Part shown: positions 47,960 through 57,374 of the stretch, in pieces
Numbering within the stretch: position 1 is the first letter of the stretch
Layout: each line of letters opens with the position of its first letter
Translations under genes and position numbers: made by a program
NCBI GenBank assembly: GCA_037443705.1
Contig: JBBINV010000010.1
Coordinates: 9,740 to 73,739, forward strand
Reading direction: 5' to 3'
DNA from: 2-02-FULL-66-14 sp037443705
Lineage (GTDB): Bacteria; Pseudomonadota; Gammaproteobacteria; Burkholderiales; SG8-39
Length of the DNA stretch: 64,000 bases
Notes under the pieces: model-generated
The model's input: the letters and a program-made list of their open reading frames with translations, nothing else
Database searches by the model: none
Told to the model about the DNA's origin: nothing

Positions 47960-48555
47960 GCCCCGCACGCATCCTTCTCGTGGACGACGACCGGCTCGTG
48001 CTCGCCACGCTCGGCGACGAGCTGGCGGCGCGCGGCTACGAGGTTGCCACCGCCGCTTCGGGCGAGGAGGGCGTGCGCCTGGCGAGGGAGCGCAAGCCCG
48101 ACCTCGTGGTGATGGACATCCGTATGCCCGGAATGTCGGGAATCGAAGCGACGCGGGCGATTCGCGAGGCCGGCGGCCCGCCCGTACTGTTCCTCTCTGC
48201 GTTCGACAACGGCGACGTCATCCGGCAGGCGGTGGCTGAAGGCGCGCTCGGATACCTCGTGAAGCCGGTCGGCGCGAACCAGCTCATCCCCGCGGTCGAG
48301 GCGGCGCTCGCCCGCGCCGCGGACCTGAAGAAGCTGAAGGCCTCGGAGGAGCACCTGCGGATCGCGCTCTCAGGGAAGCGCGCGGTGAGCGTCGCGACCG
48401 GCATCCTGATGGAGCGCCACCGCCTCGGCGCCGGGGAGGCGTTCGAGCGCCTGCGGCAATACGCCCGTTCGCACCGGCGAAAGGTCGAGGACGTGGCGAG
48501 GGAGACCGTCGACTCGTTCGAGCAAATCGCCGAAATCGGCAAGAAATCGCAATGA
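47956..48555 (+). CDS. Response regulator with ANTAR RNA-binding output domain
   Basis: The 199-residue protein has a receiver domain with D10-D12, phosphoacceptor D54 (VVMDIRMPGM) and the lysine in YLVKPVG, then an ANTAR domain (about 125-195) with LRIALSGKRAVSVATGILMERHRLGAGEAFERLRQYAR. ANTAR proteins such as NasT and EutV bind paired RNA hairpins and prevent transcription termination. Histidine kinase and ANTAR protein together are a typical two-component antitermination pair. The target RNA is not identified. Confidence 0.9.
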   Translation: MSPARILLVDDDRLVLATLGDELAARGYEVATAASGEEGVRLARERKPDLVVMDIRMPGMSGIEATRAIREAGGPPVLFLSAFDNGDVIRQAVAEGALGYLVKPVGANQLIPAVEAALARAADLKKLKASEEHLRIALSGKRAVSVATGILMERHRLGAGEAFERLRQYARSHRRKVEDVARETVDSFEQIAEIGKKSQ

Positions 48556-48662
48556 GGCGCGTGGAACCGCGCCGGTCTGCCAAGTGTCTGATATAACATT
48601 GACATCCGGGTGCCCGCCGAAACCCTGCGGCGCCCGTCCCGAAGGCCCGACCCCTGCCCTAG

Positions 48663-51600
48663 ATGATCGTGCGCGCCGCGAGCGCGCGAAGGAGGAGCGT
48701 GGTCGAGCCGGCTGCAGCATCGAGCGATAAGGTCCAGGGCCGCCTGCGAAGGTGGGTGCCGCTTGCGGCCTTCGTCGCGCTCGCGCTGGCAATCGGCGGC
48801 GCGGGCTATCTCGTCTACCACCGGCTTACCTCCGAGATCAAGCGCGAACGGCAGGCGGAGCTGGCCGCTGTCGCCGCTCTGAAGTCGCGCCAGATCGCGA
48901 GCTGGGTCGCACAGTTGCGCAAGAACGCCGAGCACGCGATGCGTGCGCCGGTGTTCACGGTGATGCTCGATCGCTGGCTCGCCGCCGGCCGGCCGGAAGA
49001 CGAATACAAGCGCATGCTGGACGCCCGGCTGGAGGATTTCCATCGTATCTGGGGTGTGCGCGCGGTGCTGCTGCTCGACGCGCAGGCGGGACTGCTGGGG
49101 AATGCGGGCTTGCGGCCGGAGGTTACGCCCTTTGAGCGGGGACTCGTCCTGGGTGCGCTCGCGGGCGGAGCGCTCGCGATGTCGGACCTGCACTGGGAGG
49201 GGGCGGAAGGGGAATCGGCGATCGCGTTCGACCTCGTCGCGCCGCTCGCGGTGGATGGACCAGAGGGGAAACGGAGGATCGGCGCGCTGCTTTTCAAGAT
49301 CGACGCCGCCGAGCAGCTCTTCCCGCTCGTCGAGGCCTGGCCTGCGCCGAGCGCATCGGCGGAATCGTTCCTCGTGCGGGTCGAGGGCGACGAGATGGTG
49401 TACCTGAACGAGTTGCGCCACCGCAGGAACACGGCGCTGCGGCTGCGCGCGCCGCTCGAGACCTGGGAGCTTGCCGGCGCGGCGATCATCAGGCGCAGCG
49501 GCGGCAGCGTGGAAGGGGTGGACTACCGCGGCGTGCCGGTGCTCGCCGCCGGCGAAGCCGTTCCGGGCACCGCCTGGCACCTCGTGTCGAAGATCGATCG
49601 GGAAGAAGTCTATGCCCCGGTGCGCAGGCTCGGGCAGCTGCTCGGCGTGGTCGTCGCGCTGTTCGTCGCGGGGGCGGGGGTTGCCGTGTGGCTGTGGTGG
49701 CGCGGCGAGCAGGCGCGGTTCGCCGCCACACGGGCGCGGCTGGAGCTCGAGCGCGGCGTCCTCGCCGAGCGGCTCGACGTGCTGACGCGCCACGCGAACG
49801 ACATCGTGATCCTCATGGACGAGGACACGCGCATCGTCGATGCCAACGAGCGCGCGCTCGAGGCCTACGGCTGCAGCCGCGAGGAGCTGCTTGGCCGTAG
49901 CTCGCGCGAGCTGCGCACGCCCGAGGCCGCCGCCGACTACGAGCGCGACGTCGCGCAAGTCGACGCCCACGGCGGGCACGTCTACGAGACTGTGCACCGC
50001 AGGAAGGACGGCACCGCCTTCCCGGTGGAGATCAGCGGCCGCTTCATCGAGGTGGGCGGCCGGCGGCTGCGCCAGAGCATCATCCGCGACATCAGCGTGC
50101 GCAAGCGCGCCGAGGCGCGCATTCAGCGGCTCAACCGCCTCTACGCGGCGCTCAGCCAGACGAACGAAGCGATCGTCCGCATCAAGGACCGCGACGAGCT
50201 GTTCCGGGCGGTGTGCCGCATCGCGGTCGAGATGGGCGGATTGAGGATGGCCTGGGTGGGCCTCATCGACGAGGCGGGCGGCGAGGTGGTGCCGGCCGCC
50301 GCCGCCGGCGCGAGCGAGCATTGGTTCGCGCGCATCCGGCCCTTCCGCCTGCGCGGGTCGCGGCGCGCGCCGGTCGAGATCGCGCTGGGCGAGGATCGCG
50401 CGTATTTCTGCAACGACGTCCTGTCCGAGCTCGCGCTCGCGCCGATCCGGGAAGCGCTGCGCGAGGAGGGTTTCCTCGCCGCCGCCTCGCTGCCGTTGCG
50501 CCACGGCGGCCGGGTGGTGGGCGCCCTGACGCTCTTTGCCGGCGAGAAGGACTATTTCGACGAGACGCTCACGAACCTCGTCGCCGAGATGGCGGCCGAT
50601 CTTTCGTTCGCGCTGGAGAATTTCACGAAACAGGCGCATCTGCGCAAGCTCTCGCTCGCGGTGGAGCACAGCCGCGCCGGGGTCCTGATCACGGATGCGC
50701 AGGGCGTGATCGAGTACGTCAACCCCGCCCTGACCGAGGCAAGCGGTTACGCGGCCGACGAGCTGATCGGCAGAACGCCTTCGATCTTCAAGTCGGGCAA
50801 CACGCCGCGCGACCTCTACGAGCGCCTGTGGGCCACCATCCGCTCCGGCGCGACCTGGCGCGGCGAGCTGCAGAACCGCACCAAGCGCGGCGAGCTGATC
50901 TGGGAGGAGGAAGTGATTTCGCCGGTTCGGGACGAGCGCGGCGCGATCACGCATTTCGTCGCGGTGCGCGAGGACGTCACCGAGAGCCGGGAAGCCGAGC
51001 GCAGATTGTGGAAGCTCAACCGCCGGCTGCTGCTGCTGTCGCAATGCAACGATGCGCTGCTGCACGCGAGCGACGAGAGGGCCTTGCTCAAGCGGATCTG
51101 CGAGATCATCGTGGACACGGGCGGCTACCGCATGGCCTGGGTGGGCGTTGCCGTCGACGATGAGGCGAAAACGGTGCGTCCGGTTGCGAGCGTGGGAATC
51201 GAGGAGGGTTATCTCGAATCGCTCGCGCTCACCTGGAGCGAGGCCGACCCGCGCGGCGGTCCCTGCCATGCCGCGATCTGCGGGCTGCGAGTGGCGGTCG
51301 TGAACGACATCGCCGCCGATCCGGACTTCGCCTACTGGCGGGAGGCCGGGCTCGCGCGCGGCCTTCGATCTGCCGCCGCGATTCCGCTCGGGGGCCATAC
51401 TGGCCTGCGAGGTGCGCTCTGCGTGTATAGCACGGAGCCGGGCGCGTTCAGCGACGAGGAAATCGCCCTCCTTGCCGAGCTCGCGGGCAATCTCACTTAC
51501 GGGTTGGCAGCGCTGCAAGCCGCCGCCGGACAGCGCGAGCTGAACCGCAGCCTCCGGATGCTCAGCCTGTGCAACGAGGCGCTGGTGCGGGCCACCGACG

Positions 51601-54095
51601 AGTCCGGGCTGCTCACGAGCCTGTGCGAGACGATCGTCAAGGAGGGCGGCTATCGGATGGCCTGGGTGGGATTCGCCGAGCACGACGAGGCAAAGACCGT
51701 AAGGCTCGCAGCGCATGCCGGCGCGGATCGAGAGTTCATCGAGAGCCTGAGGGTGACCTGGGCCGACGACGAGCACGGCCGGGGGGCGCTTGGCAGCGCC
51801 ATCCGCACCGGCATGCCGGTGGCGGTGAACGACATTCTTAAAGACCCGCGCACGGTGCCCTGGCGCGAGCGGGCGCGCGCCTTCGGCTTCGGTTCCGTGA
51901 TCGGGTTGCCGCTGAGGCGCGCGGGCGAGGCGTTCGGCGTGCTCGGCGTGTACGCCTCGACAACCGGGGCGTTTCCCGAGACCGAGGCGGCGCTGCTCGC
52001 GGAGCTGGCGGACGACCTCGCCTACGGGATCGTGGCGTTGCGCACCGCGGCCGAGCAGGCGGCGCTGCACGAGAGCGCGAACGTCGGCATCACGTTCGTC
52101 CGGGACCGCACGATCCTGCGCTGCAATCCCGCCTTCGCGCGCCTGCTCGGCTACGAGCCGGCGCAGCTCATCGGCCAGCCGACCCGCGTGGTCTTCGCGA
52201 GCGACGAAGAGCACGAGTCGTTCGGCCGCGAAGGTTACACGAGGCTGCGGGAAGGCGGCGTCCACTCGGCGGACGTGAAGCACCGGCGCGCCGACGGCAC
52301 GACTCTCTGGGTGAACGTGACGATGAGCGCGGTGGAACCGCGCGATCTCGCCAAGGGCGCCGTGGTGGTGGTGCAGGACATCGACCGCCGCAAGCGCGCC
52401 GAGCGCGCGCTGCGCCTCACGAACAGCGCGGTCGAGTCTTCCGCCAACGGCATCATGATCACGGACTTCGGCGCGCCCGACAACCCGATCACGTACGTCA
52501 ACCCGGCGTTCGAGCGCATCACCGGCTACCCGGCCGCCGAGGCCGTGGGGCGCAACGCGCGCTTCCTGCTCGGCGAGGACACCGGGCAGATCGGCGTCGC
52601 CGAAGTGCGCGCGGCGATCCGCGAGCGGCGCGAGTGCGCCACCGTCCTCAGGAACTACCGCAAGGACGGGAGCCTGTTCTGGAACGAGCTCGCGGTCTCG
52701 CCGGTGCGCGACGCCGACGGCAACGTGTCGCACTTCGTGGGCGTGATCAACGACATTACCGAGCGCAAGCGCTACGAAGAGGAGCTGGAGCGCCAGGCCA
52801 GCTACGACGCGCTCACCGGGCTTGCGAACCGCAACCTCGCCCGCGACCGCGTGGGACAGGCCATCGCCTACGCGGCGCGCTCGAACCGTGCCGTGGCGCT
52901 GCTGTTTCTCGACCTCGACCGCTTCAAGCGCATCAACGACAGCCTGGGGCACGCCTTCGGCGACGACCTTTTGCGCGCGGTGGCCGAGCGGGTGCGCCGC
53001 TGCGTGCGCGAGAACGACACGGTGGCGCGGCTCGGGGGCGACGAGTTCGTGATCGTGCTCTCGGACATGGCCCGGCCCGAGGACGCCGCGATGGTGGCGC
53101 GCAAGATCCTGCTCGCGGTGGCGCAGCCGCTCGCGCTCGCGGGCCGGGAAGTGAGCGTCTCGGCGAGCATCGGGGTGAGCCTGTACCCGAAGGACGGGGC
53201 CGATTACGACACGCTGCTCAGGAACGCCGACGTGGCGATGTACCAGGCGAAGGAGACGGGACGCGACCGCTATCGCTTCTACACCGAAGACATGAACGCG
53301 CGGGCGCTGGAACGGCTTGACCTGGAGGCGGCGTTGCGCCGGGCGCTCGATCGCGGCGAGCTGCTGCTGCATTACCAGCCGCTGCTTGCGCTGGCGGGCG
53401 AGGCGGTGAGCGACGTCGAGGCGCTGGTGCGGTGGCGCGCGGGCGATCGGGGGCTGGTGTCGCCTGGCGAGTTCATTCCGCTCGCCGAGGAAACCGGCCT
53501 CATCGTCCCGATCGGCAAGTGGGTGCTGCGCGAGGCCTGTCGCCAGGCGAAGGCCTGGGCGGACGCGGGGTTCTCCGGCCTGCGGGTGGCGGTGAACCTC
53601 TCGGCGCGGCAGTTCCGCGAGCGGGGCCTTGCGCAGGTCGTGCGCGGCGCGCTGGAAGAGGCCGCGCTGCCGCCGGCGCTGCTCAAGCTCGAGATCACCG
53701 AAAGCACGGTGATGCACAACGCCGAAGAGGCGGCGGCGATCCTCGCCGAGCTGAAGGCGCTCGGCGTCGGAATCGCGGTGGACGATTTCGGCACCGGCTA
53801 CTCGTCGCTTGCCTACCTCAGGCGCTTCCCGCTCGACCAGCTGAAGATCGACCGCTCGTTCGTGCGCGATGCGGTGCGCGAGGCAGAGGCCGCGGCGATC
53901 GTGCAGGGCATCCTCGGGCTCGCGAAGAACCTGCGGCTGGAGACCGTGGCCGAGGGCGTGGAGACCGTCGAGCAGCTCGAGTTCCTGAAGGCCGCGGGCT
54001 GCGACAAGATCCAGGGCTACCTCTTCAGCCCGGCGCTGCCTGCCGAGCAGCTGGCGGCGCTGCTGCGCCGGCACCGGGGCGAGCGCGTGCTATGA
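48663..54095 (+). CDS. Multi-PAS/GAF membrane GGDEF-EAL cyclic-di-GMP protein
   Basis: The 1810-residue protein has an N-terminal membrane helix, a periplasmic cache-like sensor (about 50-320), a second helix, then PAS, GAF, PAS, GAF, GAF, PAS, PAS, a GGDEF domain (about 1330-1490) and a C-terminal EAL domain (about 1510-1800). GGDEF is intact (LGGDEF, with REND as inhibitory RxxD site) and EAL is intact (DVEALVRW), so both synthesis and hydrolysis of cyclic-di-GMP are possible. The three GAF domains share GGYRMAWVG-type starts and are an internal triplication. TTGACA (48599-48604) upstream is a possible -35, although no -10 partner fits. Confidence 0.92.
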   Translation: MIVRAASARRRSVVEPAAASSDKVQGRLRRWVPLAAFVALALAIGGAGYLVYHRLTSEIKRERQAELAAVAALKSRQIASWVAQLRKNAEHAMRAPVFTVMLDRWLAAGRPEDEYKRMLDARLEDFHRIWGVRAVLLLDAQAGLLGNAGLRPEVTPFERGLVLGALAGGALAMSDLHWEGAEGESAIAFDLVAPLAVDGPEGKRRIGALLFKIDAAEQLFPLVEAWPAPSASAESFLVRVEGDEMVYLNELRHRRNTALRLRAPLETWELAGAAIIRRSGGSVEGVDYRGVPVLAAGEAVPGTAWHLVSKIDREEVYAPVRRLGQLLGVVVALFVAGAGVAVWLWWRGEQARFAATRARLELERGVLAERLDVLTRHANDIVILMDEDTRIVDANERALEAYGCSREELLGRSSRELRTPEAAADYERDVAQVDAHGGHVYETVHRRKDGTAFPVEISGRFIEVGGRRLRQSIIRDISVRKRAEARIQRLNRLYAALSQTNEAIVRIKDRDELFRAVCRIAVEMGGLRMAWVGLIDEAGGEVVPAAAAGASEHWFARIRPFRLRGSRRAPVEIALGEDRAYFCNDVLSELALAPIREALREEGFLAAASLPLRHGGRVVGALTLFAGEKDYFDETLTNLVAEMAADLSFALENFTKQAHLRKLSLAVEHSRAGVLITDAQGVIEYVNPALTEASGYAADELIGRTPSIFKSGNTPRDLYERLWATIRSGATWRGELQNRTKRGELIWEEEVISPVRDERGAITHFVAVREDVTESREAERRLWKLNRRLLLLSQCNDALLHASDERALLKRICEIIVDTGGYRMAWVGVAVDDEAKTVRPVASVGIEEGYLESLALTWSEADPRGGPCHAAICGLRVAVVNDIAADPDFAYWREAGLARGLRSAAAIPLGGHTGLRGALCVYSTEPGAFSDEEIALLAELAGNLTYGLAALQAAAGQRELNRSLRMLSLCNEALVRATDESGLLTSLCETIVKEGGYRMAWVGFAEHDEAKTVRLAAHAGADREFIESLRVTWADDEHGRGALGSAIRTGMPVAVNDILKDPRTVPWRERARAFGFGSVIGLPLRRAGEAFGVLGVYASTTGAFPETEAALLAELADDLAYGIVALRTAAEQAALHESANVGITFVRDRTILRCNPAFARLLGYEPAQLIGQPTRVVFASDEEHESFGREGYTRLREGGVHSADVKHRRADGTTLWVNVTMSAVEPRDLAKGAVVVVQDIDRRKRAERALRLTNSAVESSANGIMITDFGAPDNPITYVNPAFERITGYPAAEAVGRNARFLLGEDTGQIGVAEVRAAIRERRECATVLRNYRKDGSLFWNELAVSPVRDADGNVSHFVGVINDITERKRYEEELERQASYDALTGLANRNLARDRVGQAIAYAARSNRAVALLFLDLDRFKRINDSLGHAFGDDLLRAVAERVRRCVRENDTVARLGGDEFVIVLSDMARPEDAAMVARKILLAVAQPLALAGREVSVSASIGVSLYPKDGADYDTLLRNADVAMYQAKETGRDRYRFYTEDMNARALERLDLEAALRRALDRGELLLHYQPLLALAGEAVSDVEALVRWRAGDRGLVSPGEFIPLAEETGLIVPIGKWVLREACRQAKAWADAGFSGLRVAVNLSARQFRERGLAQVVRGALEEAALPPALLKLEITESTVMHNAEEAAAILAELKALGVGIAVDDFGTGYSSLAYLRRFPLDQLKIDRSFVRDAVREAEAAAIVQGILGLAKNLRLETVAEGVETVEQLEFLKAAGCDKIQGYLFSPALPAEQLAALLRRHRGERVL

Positions 54096-54119
54096 TTTCG
54101 CCACCCTGAAGGCACTTCG

Positions 54120-54147
54120 AAAGTGCGGCGCGGCCGCACTTTTTTTT
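54120..54147 (+). terminator. Rho-independent terminator after the GGDEF-EAL gene
   Basis: AAAGTGCGGC (54120-54129) pairs with GCCGCACTTT (54133-54142) across a GCG loop and is followed by five T residues (T54143-54147). An alternative pairing of GGCACTT with the left arm (AAAGTGC) directly upstream could compete with the terminator. The thrS start lies 23 bases downstream of the T run. Confidence 0.85.
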
Positions 54148-54169
54148 GCCGTCCGGGCTCTCAGAAATC

Positions 54170-56071
54170 ATGCCGAACATCCGCCTGCCCGACGGCTCGG
54201 TGAAGCGCTTCCCCGGACCGGTCACGGTGGCCGAAGTGGCGCAATCCATCGGCGCGGGGCTGGCGCGCGCCGCGCTCGCGGGGAAGGTGAACGGAAAGCT
54301 CGTCGACACGAGCTTTCGCATCGAGTCCGACGCCGAGGTCGCGATCGTCACCGGCAAGAGCCCTGAGGGTCTCGAGATCCTGCGCCACTCCACCTCGCAC
54401 CTGATGGCGCAGGCGGTGCAGGAGCTCTATCCCGGCGCGCAGGTGACGATCGGCCCCGTCATCGAAAACGGCTTCTACTACGACTTCTCGTACGAGCGCC
54501 CCTTCACGCCCGAAGACCTCGCCGCCATCGAGAAGAAGATGGCAGAGATCGTGAAGCAGGACCTGCCGGTCGTGCGCAGGGAGATGGCGCGCGACGAGGC
54601 AGTCAGGTTCTTCAGCTCGATCGGGGAAAAATACAAGGCCGAGATCATCGCCGCGATCCCCGAGAAGGAAACGATCTCGCTCTACGGACAGGGCAACTGG
54701 GTGGATCTCTGCCGCGGGCCGCACGTGCCTTCCACCGGCAGGCTCAAGGTCTTCAAGCTGATGAAGGTCGCCGGCGCGTACTGGCGCGGCGACTCGAGAA
54801 ACGAGATGCTCCAGCGCATCTACGGCACCGCCTGGGCGACGAAGGAAGACCAGGACGCGTACCTGAAGATGCTGGAGGAGGCCGAGAAGCGCGACCACCG
54901 GCGCCTCGGCACGCAGCTCGACCTCTTTCACATGGAGGAGGAGGCGCCGGGCATGGTGTTCTGGCATCCGAAGGGCTGGATCCTCTATCAGCAGGTCGAG
55001 CAGTACATGCGGCGCGTGTACCGCGAGAACGGCTACCTCGAGGTGCGCGGGCCGACCATCCTGCACCGGCGGCTGTGGGAGCAGACCGGCCACTGGGACA
55101 ACTTCCGCGAGAACATGTTCTTCACCGAGTCCGAGAAGCGCGACTACGCGGTGAAGCCGATGAACTGTCCCGGGCACATCCTGATCTTCAAGACGCGGGT
55201 TCGCAGCTACCGCGACCTGCCGCTGCGCTACGGCGAGTTCGGCTCGTGCCACCGCAACGAACCCTCCGGCGCGCTGCACGGCCTGATGCGCATCCGCGGC
55301 TTCACGCAGGACGACGGTCACATCTTCTGCACCGAGGAGCAGATCCTGCCCGAATGCGTCGCCTATACCGGGCTGCTGCAGAAGGTGTACCGCGACTTCG
55401 GTTTCACGGACATCATCTACAAGGTGGCGACGCGGCCGCCGAAGCGCATCGGCGATGACGCGCAGTGGGACCGCGCGGAGGCCGCGCTCATGCAATCGCT
55501 CAGGGAAGCGAATTGCGCCTTCGGGATCTCGCCGGGCGAGGGCGCGTTCTACGGGCCGAAGATCGAGTACTCGCTCAAGGACGCGATCGGGCGCGTCTGG
55601 CAGTGCGGCACGATGCAGGTGGATTTCAGCATGCCGGGGCGCCTTGGCGCCGAGTATGTCGCCGCGGACAACAGCCGCAAGACCCCGGTGATGCTGCATC
55701 GCGCGACGGTAGGCTCGATGGAGCGCTTTCTCGGCATTCTGATCGAGCACTATGGCGGGGCGTTCCCGCTCTGGCTCGCGCCCGAGCAGGTCGTGGTGCT
55801 CAACATCTCGGCGCATCAGGCCGAGTACGCGGAAGGCGTCGCGCAGCGGCTGCGCGAGGCCGGCTGGCGCGCCGCCGCGGATTTGCGGAACGAGAAAATT
55901 TCCTATAAAATTCGCGAACATAGCCTGCAGAAAGTCCCCTATCAGCTGGTGGTCGGAGACAAGGAAAAGCAGGCCGGAACGGTGGCCGTGCGCACGCGCG
56001 GCGGTGAGGACCTGGGCGCCATGGCGCTCGAAGCCTTCACCGGGCGCCTCTCGCGAGAGGCGGGCGCGTAG
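54170..56071 (+). CDS. thrS: Threonine--tRNA ligase
   Basis: ThrS charges tRNA-Thr and edits mis-charged serine. The 633 residues have the N-terminal TGS domain (MPNIRLPDGSVKRFPGPVT), the editing domain with HSTSHLMAQAVQ and the catalytic core with NCPGHILIF (zinc cysteine), SCHRNEPSGALHG and a C-terminal anticodon domain. The start is the ATG in MPNIRLPDG; an in-frame TTG 8 codons before is in the terminator. No T-box leader was seen. It opens the infC-rplT cluster. Confidence 0.96.
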   Translation: MPNIRLPDGSVKRFPGPVTVAEVAQSIGAGLARAALAGKVNGKLVDTSFRIESDAEVAIVTGKSPEGLEILRHSTSHLMAQAVQELYPGAQVTIGPVIENGFYYDFSYERPFTPEDLAAIEKKMAEIVKQDLPVVRREMARDEAVRFFSSIGEKYKAEIIAAIPEKETISLYGQGNWVDLCRGPHVPSTGRLKVFKLMKVAGAYWRGDSRNEMLQRIYGTAWATKEDQDAYLKMLEEAEKRDHRRLGTQLDLFHMEEEAPGMVFWHPKGWILYQQVEQYMRRVYRENGYLEVRGPTILHRRLWEQTGHWDNFRENMFFTESEKRDYAVKPMNCPGHILIFKTRVRSYRDLPLRYGEFGSCHRNEPSGALHGLMRIRGFTQDDGHIFCTEEQILPECVAYTGLLQKVYRDFGFTDIIYKVATRPPKRIGDDAQWDRAEAALMQSLREANCAFGISPGEGAFYGPKIEYSLKDAIGRVWQCGTMQVDFSMPGRLGAEYVAADNSRKTPVMLHRATVGSMERFLGILIEHYGGAFPLWLAPEQVVVLNISAHQAEYAEGVAQRLREAGWRAAADLRNEKISYKIREHSLQKVPYQLVVGDKEKQAGTVAVRTRGGEDLGAMALEAFTGRLSREAGA

Positions 56072-56112
56072 CGGCACGGCCGGTTTTTTTGACGAACGAG
56101 AGGACTTCGCAC

Positions 56113-56691
56113 ATCGCACTCGAGAGATCGCAGCGCATCAACGGGGAAATCACCGCCCCCGAGGTGCGCCTGGTATCGGATAGCGGGGAGCAGCTCGGCA
56201 TCGTGCCCGTCGTGCAGGCGCTGCGCATGGCCGAGGAGCAGAACGTGGATCTCGTGGAGATCGCGCCGCTCGCCAGGCCGCCGGTCTGCAAGCTCATGGA
56301 CTACGGCAAGTTCCGGTACCGCGAGCAGAAGAAGGCGCACGAGGCCAAGCTCAAGCAGAAGCAGATCCTGGTCAAGGAAGTGAAGTTCCGGCCGGGCACC
56401 GACGACGGCGACTACGCGATCAAGGTGAGAAACCTCACCCGGTTCCTCGAGGAAGGCGACAAGGCGAAGGTGACGCTCCGGTTTCGCGGGCGCGAGATGG
56501 CGCACCAGGAGTTCGGCATGCGCATGCTCGAGCGCGTGAAGGCCGATCTCGAGCCGGTGGCCGTGGTCGAGCAGTTCCCGAAGCTCGAGGGCCGGCAGAT
56601 GGTGATGGTGCTCGCGCCGAGGAAGAAGGCACCCCCGGCGAAGGCGGCGGCGCCGAAGGCGAAGAAGGAAGCGGCCAAGCCCGCCGCCTGA
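56113..56691 (+). CDS. infC: Translation initiation factor IF-3 (probable ATC start)
   Basis: IF-3 prevents 70S assembly and checks start codons. The protein of 192 residues (from ATC) has the N domain QRINGEITAPEVRLVSDSGEQLGIV, then the linker and the C domain FRGREMAHQEFGMRMLERV. The only plausible start after GAGAGGA (56097-56103) is the ATC at 56113 (IALERSQRINGE); TTG at 56089 would add 8 residues without a ribosome binding site. E. coli infC starts at AUU, which lets IF-3 repress itself; ATC would do the same here. The extreme C-terminus is Lys/Ala-rich. Confidence 0.92.
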   Translation: MALERSQRINGEITAPEVRLVSDSGEQLGIVPVVQALRMAEEQNVDLVEIAPLARPPVCKLMDYGKFRYREQKKAHEAKLKQKQILVKEVKFRPGTDDGDYAIKVRNLTRFLEEGDKAKVTLRFRGREMAHQEFGMRMLERVKADLEPVAVVEQFPKLEGRQMVMVLAPRKKAPPAKAAAPKAKKEAAKPAA

Positions 56692-56784
56692 GCGGTATCC
56701 ACAAGTGATGACCGGGCCGTAGAAGCGCTCCCGATCGGTTCGGGGCCGCCCGGCGTCAGGCTAGAAAAGGAAGGAGTCGCACCC

Positions 56785-56985
56785 ATGCCGAAGGTCAAGA
56801 CGAAGAAGTCGGCCGCCAAGCGCTTCAAGATCCGCTCCGGCGGCTCGATCAAGCGCTCGCAGGCCTACATGCGCCACATCCTCACGAAGAAGTCGACCAA
56901 GAGGAAGCGCCACCTGCGCGGCACGAGCACGGTCCACGACAGCAACAAGCGGCAGGTCCGCGCGATGCTGCCGTACGCCTCCTAG
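56785..56985 (+). CDS. rpmI: 50S ribosomal protein L35
   Basis: The 66-residue basic protein starts MPKVKTKKSAAKRFKIRSGG, the L35 N-terminus, and continues KRKRHLRGTSTVHDSNKR. A good AAGGAAGGAG precedes the ATG. The 93 bases between infC and rpmI are where the L20 autoregulatory RNA sits in E. coli; a pseudoknot could not be confirmed by eye. The gene is cotranscribed with rplT. Confidence 0.97.
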   Translation: MPKVKTKKSAAKRFKIRSGGSIKRSQAYMRHILTKKSTKRKRHLRGTSTVHDSNKRQVRAMLPYAS

Positions 56986-56994
56986 GAGCGCGCC

Positions 56995-57354
56995 ATGCCG
57001 AGAGTGAAACGAGGCGTCACGGCGCGCGCGCGCCACAAGAAGGTCCTCGCGCAGGCCAAGGGCTTCCGCGGCCGCAGGAAGAACGTCTTTCGCGTCGCCA
57101 AGCAGGCGGTGATGAAGGCGGGCCAGTACGCGTACCGCGACCGGCGCGCGCGCAAGCGCGAGTTCCGGGGGCTGTGGATCGCGCGCATCAACGCCGCGGT
57201 GCGCGAGCTCGGGCTCACCTACAGCGCGTTCATGGCGGGCCTGAAGCGCGCCCGCATCGAGATCGACCGCAAGGTGCTGGCGGACCTCGCGGTGCAGGAC
57301 AGGGCCGCGTTCGCGAGGATCGCTGGCCAGGCCAAGGCGGCGCTCGCGCACTGA
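56995..57354 (+). CDS. rplT: 50S ribosomal protein L20
   Basis: L20 is an early 23S rRNA assembly protein that also represses its own operon in E. coli. The 119-residue protein reads MPRVKRGVTARARHKKVLAQAKGFRGRRKNVFRVAKQ and has the long basic helix and globular C domain (LGLTYSAFMAGLKRARIEIDRKVL). It begins 9 bases after the rpmI stop. Confidence 0.97.
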   Translation: MPRVKRGVTARARHKKVLAQAKGFRGRRKNVFRVAKQAVMKAGQYAYRDRRARKREFRGLWIARINAAVRELGLTYSAFMAGLKRARIEIDRKVLADLAVQDRAAFARIAGQAKAALAH

Positions 57355-57374
57355 GCCCCCGCGGGGGTGCCGCG

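Noticed and set aside
48036..54074. Very long open frame on the minus strand opposite the GGDEF-EAL gene
   Set aside because: It is the reverse complement of a clear multi-domain gene and is only open because of the high GC content; its translation shows His-, Arg- and Gly-rich shadow composition and no domain.
54096..54169. T-box riboswitch upstream of thrS
   Set aside because: No T-box sequence or tRNA-binding stem was seen and T-boxes are not usual in Proteobacteria.
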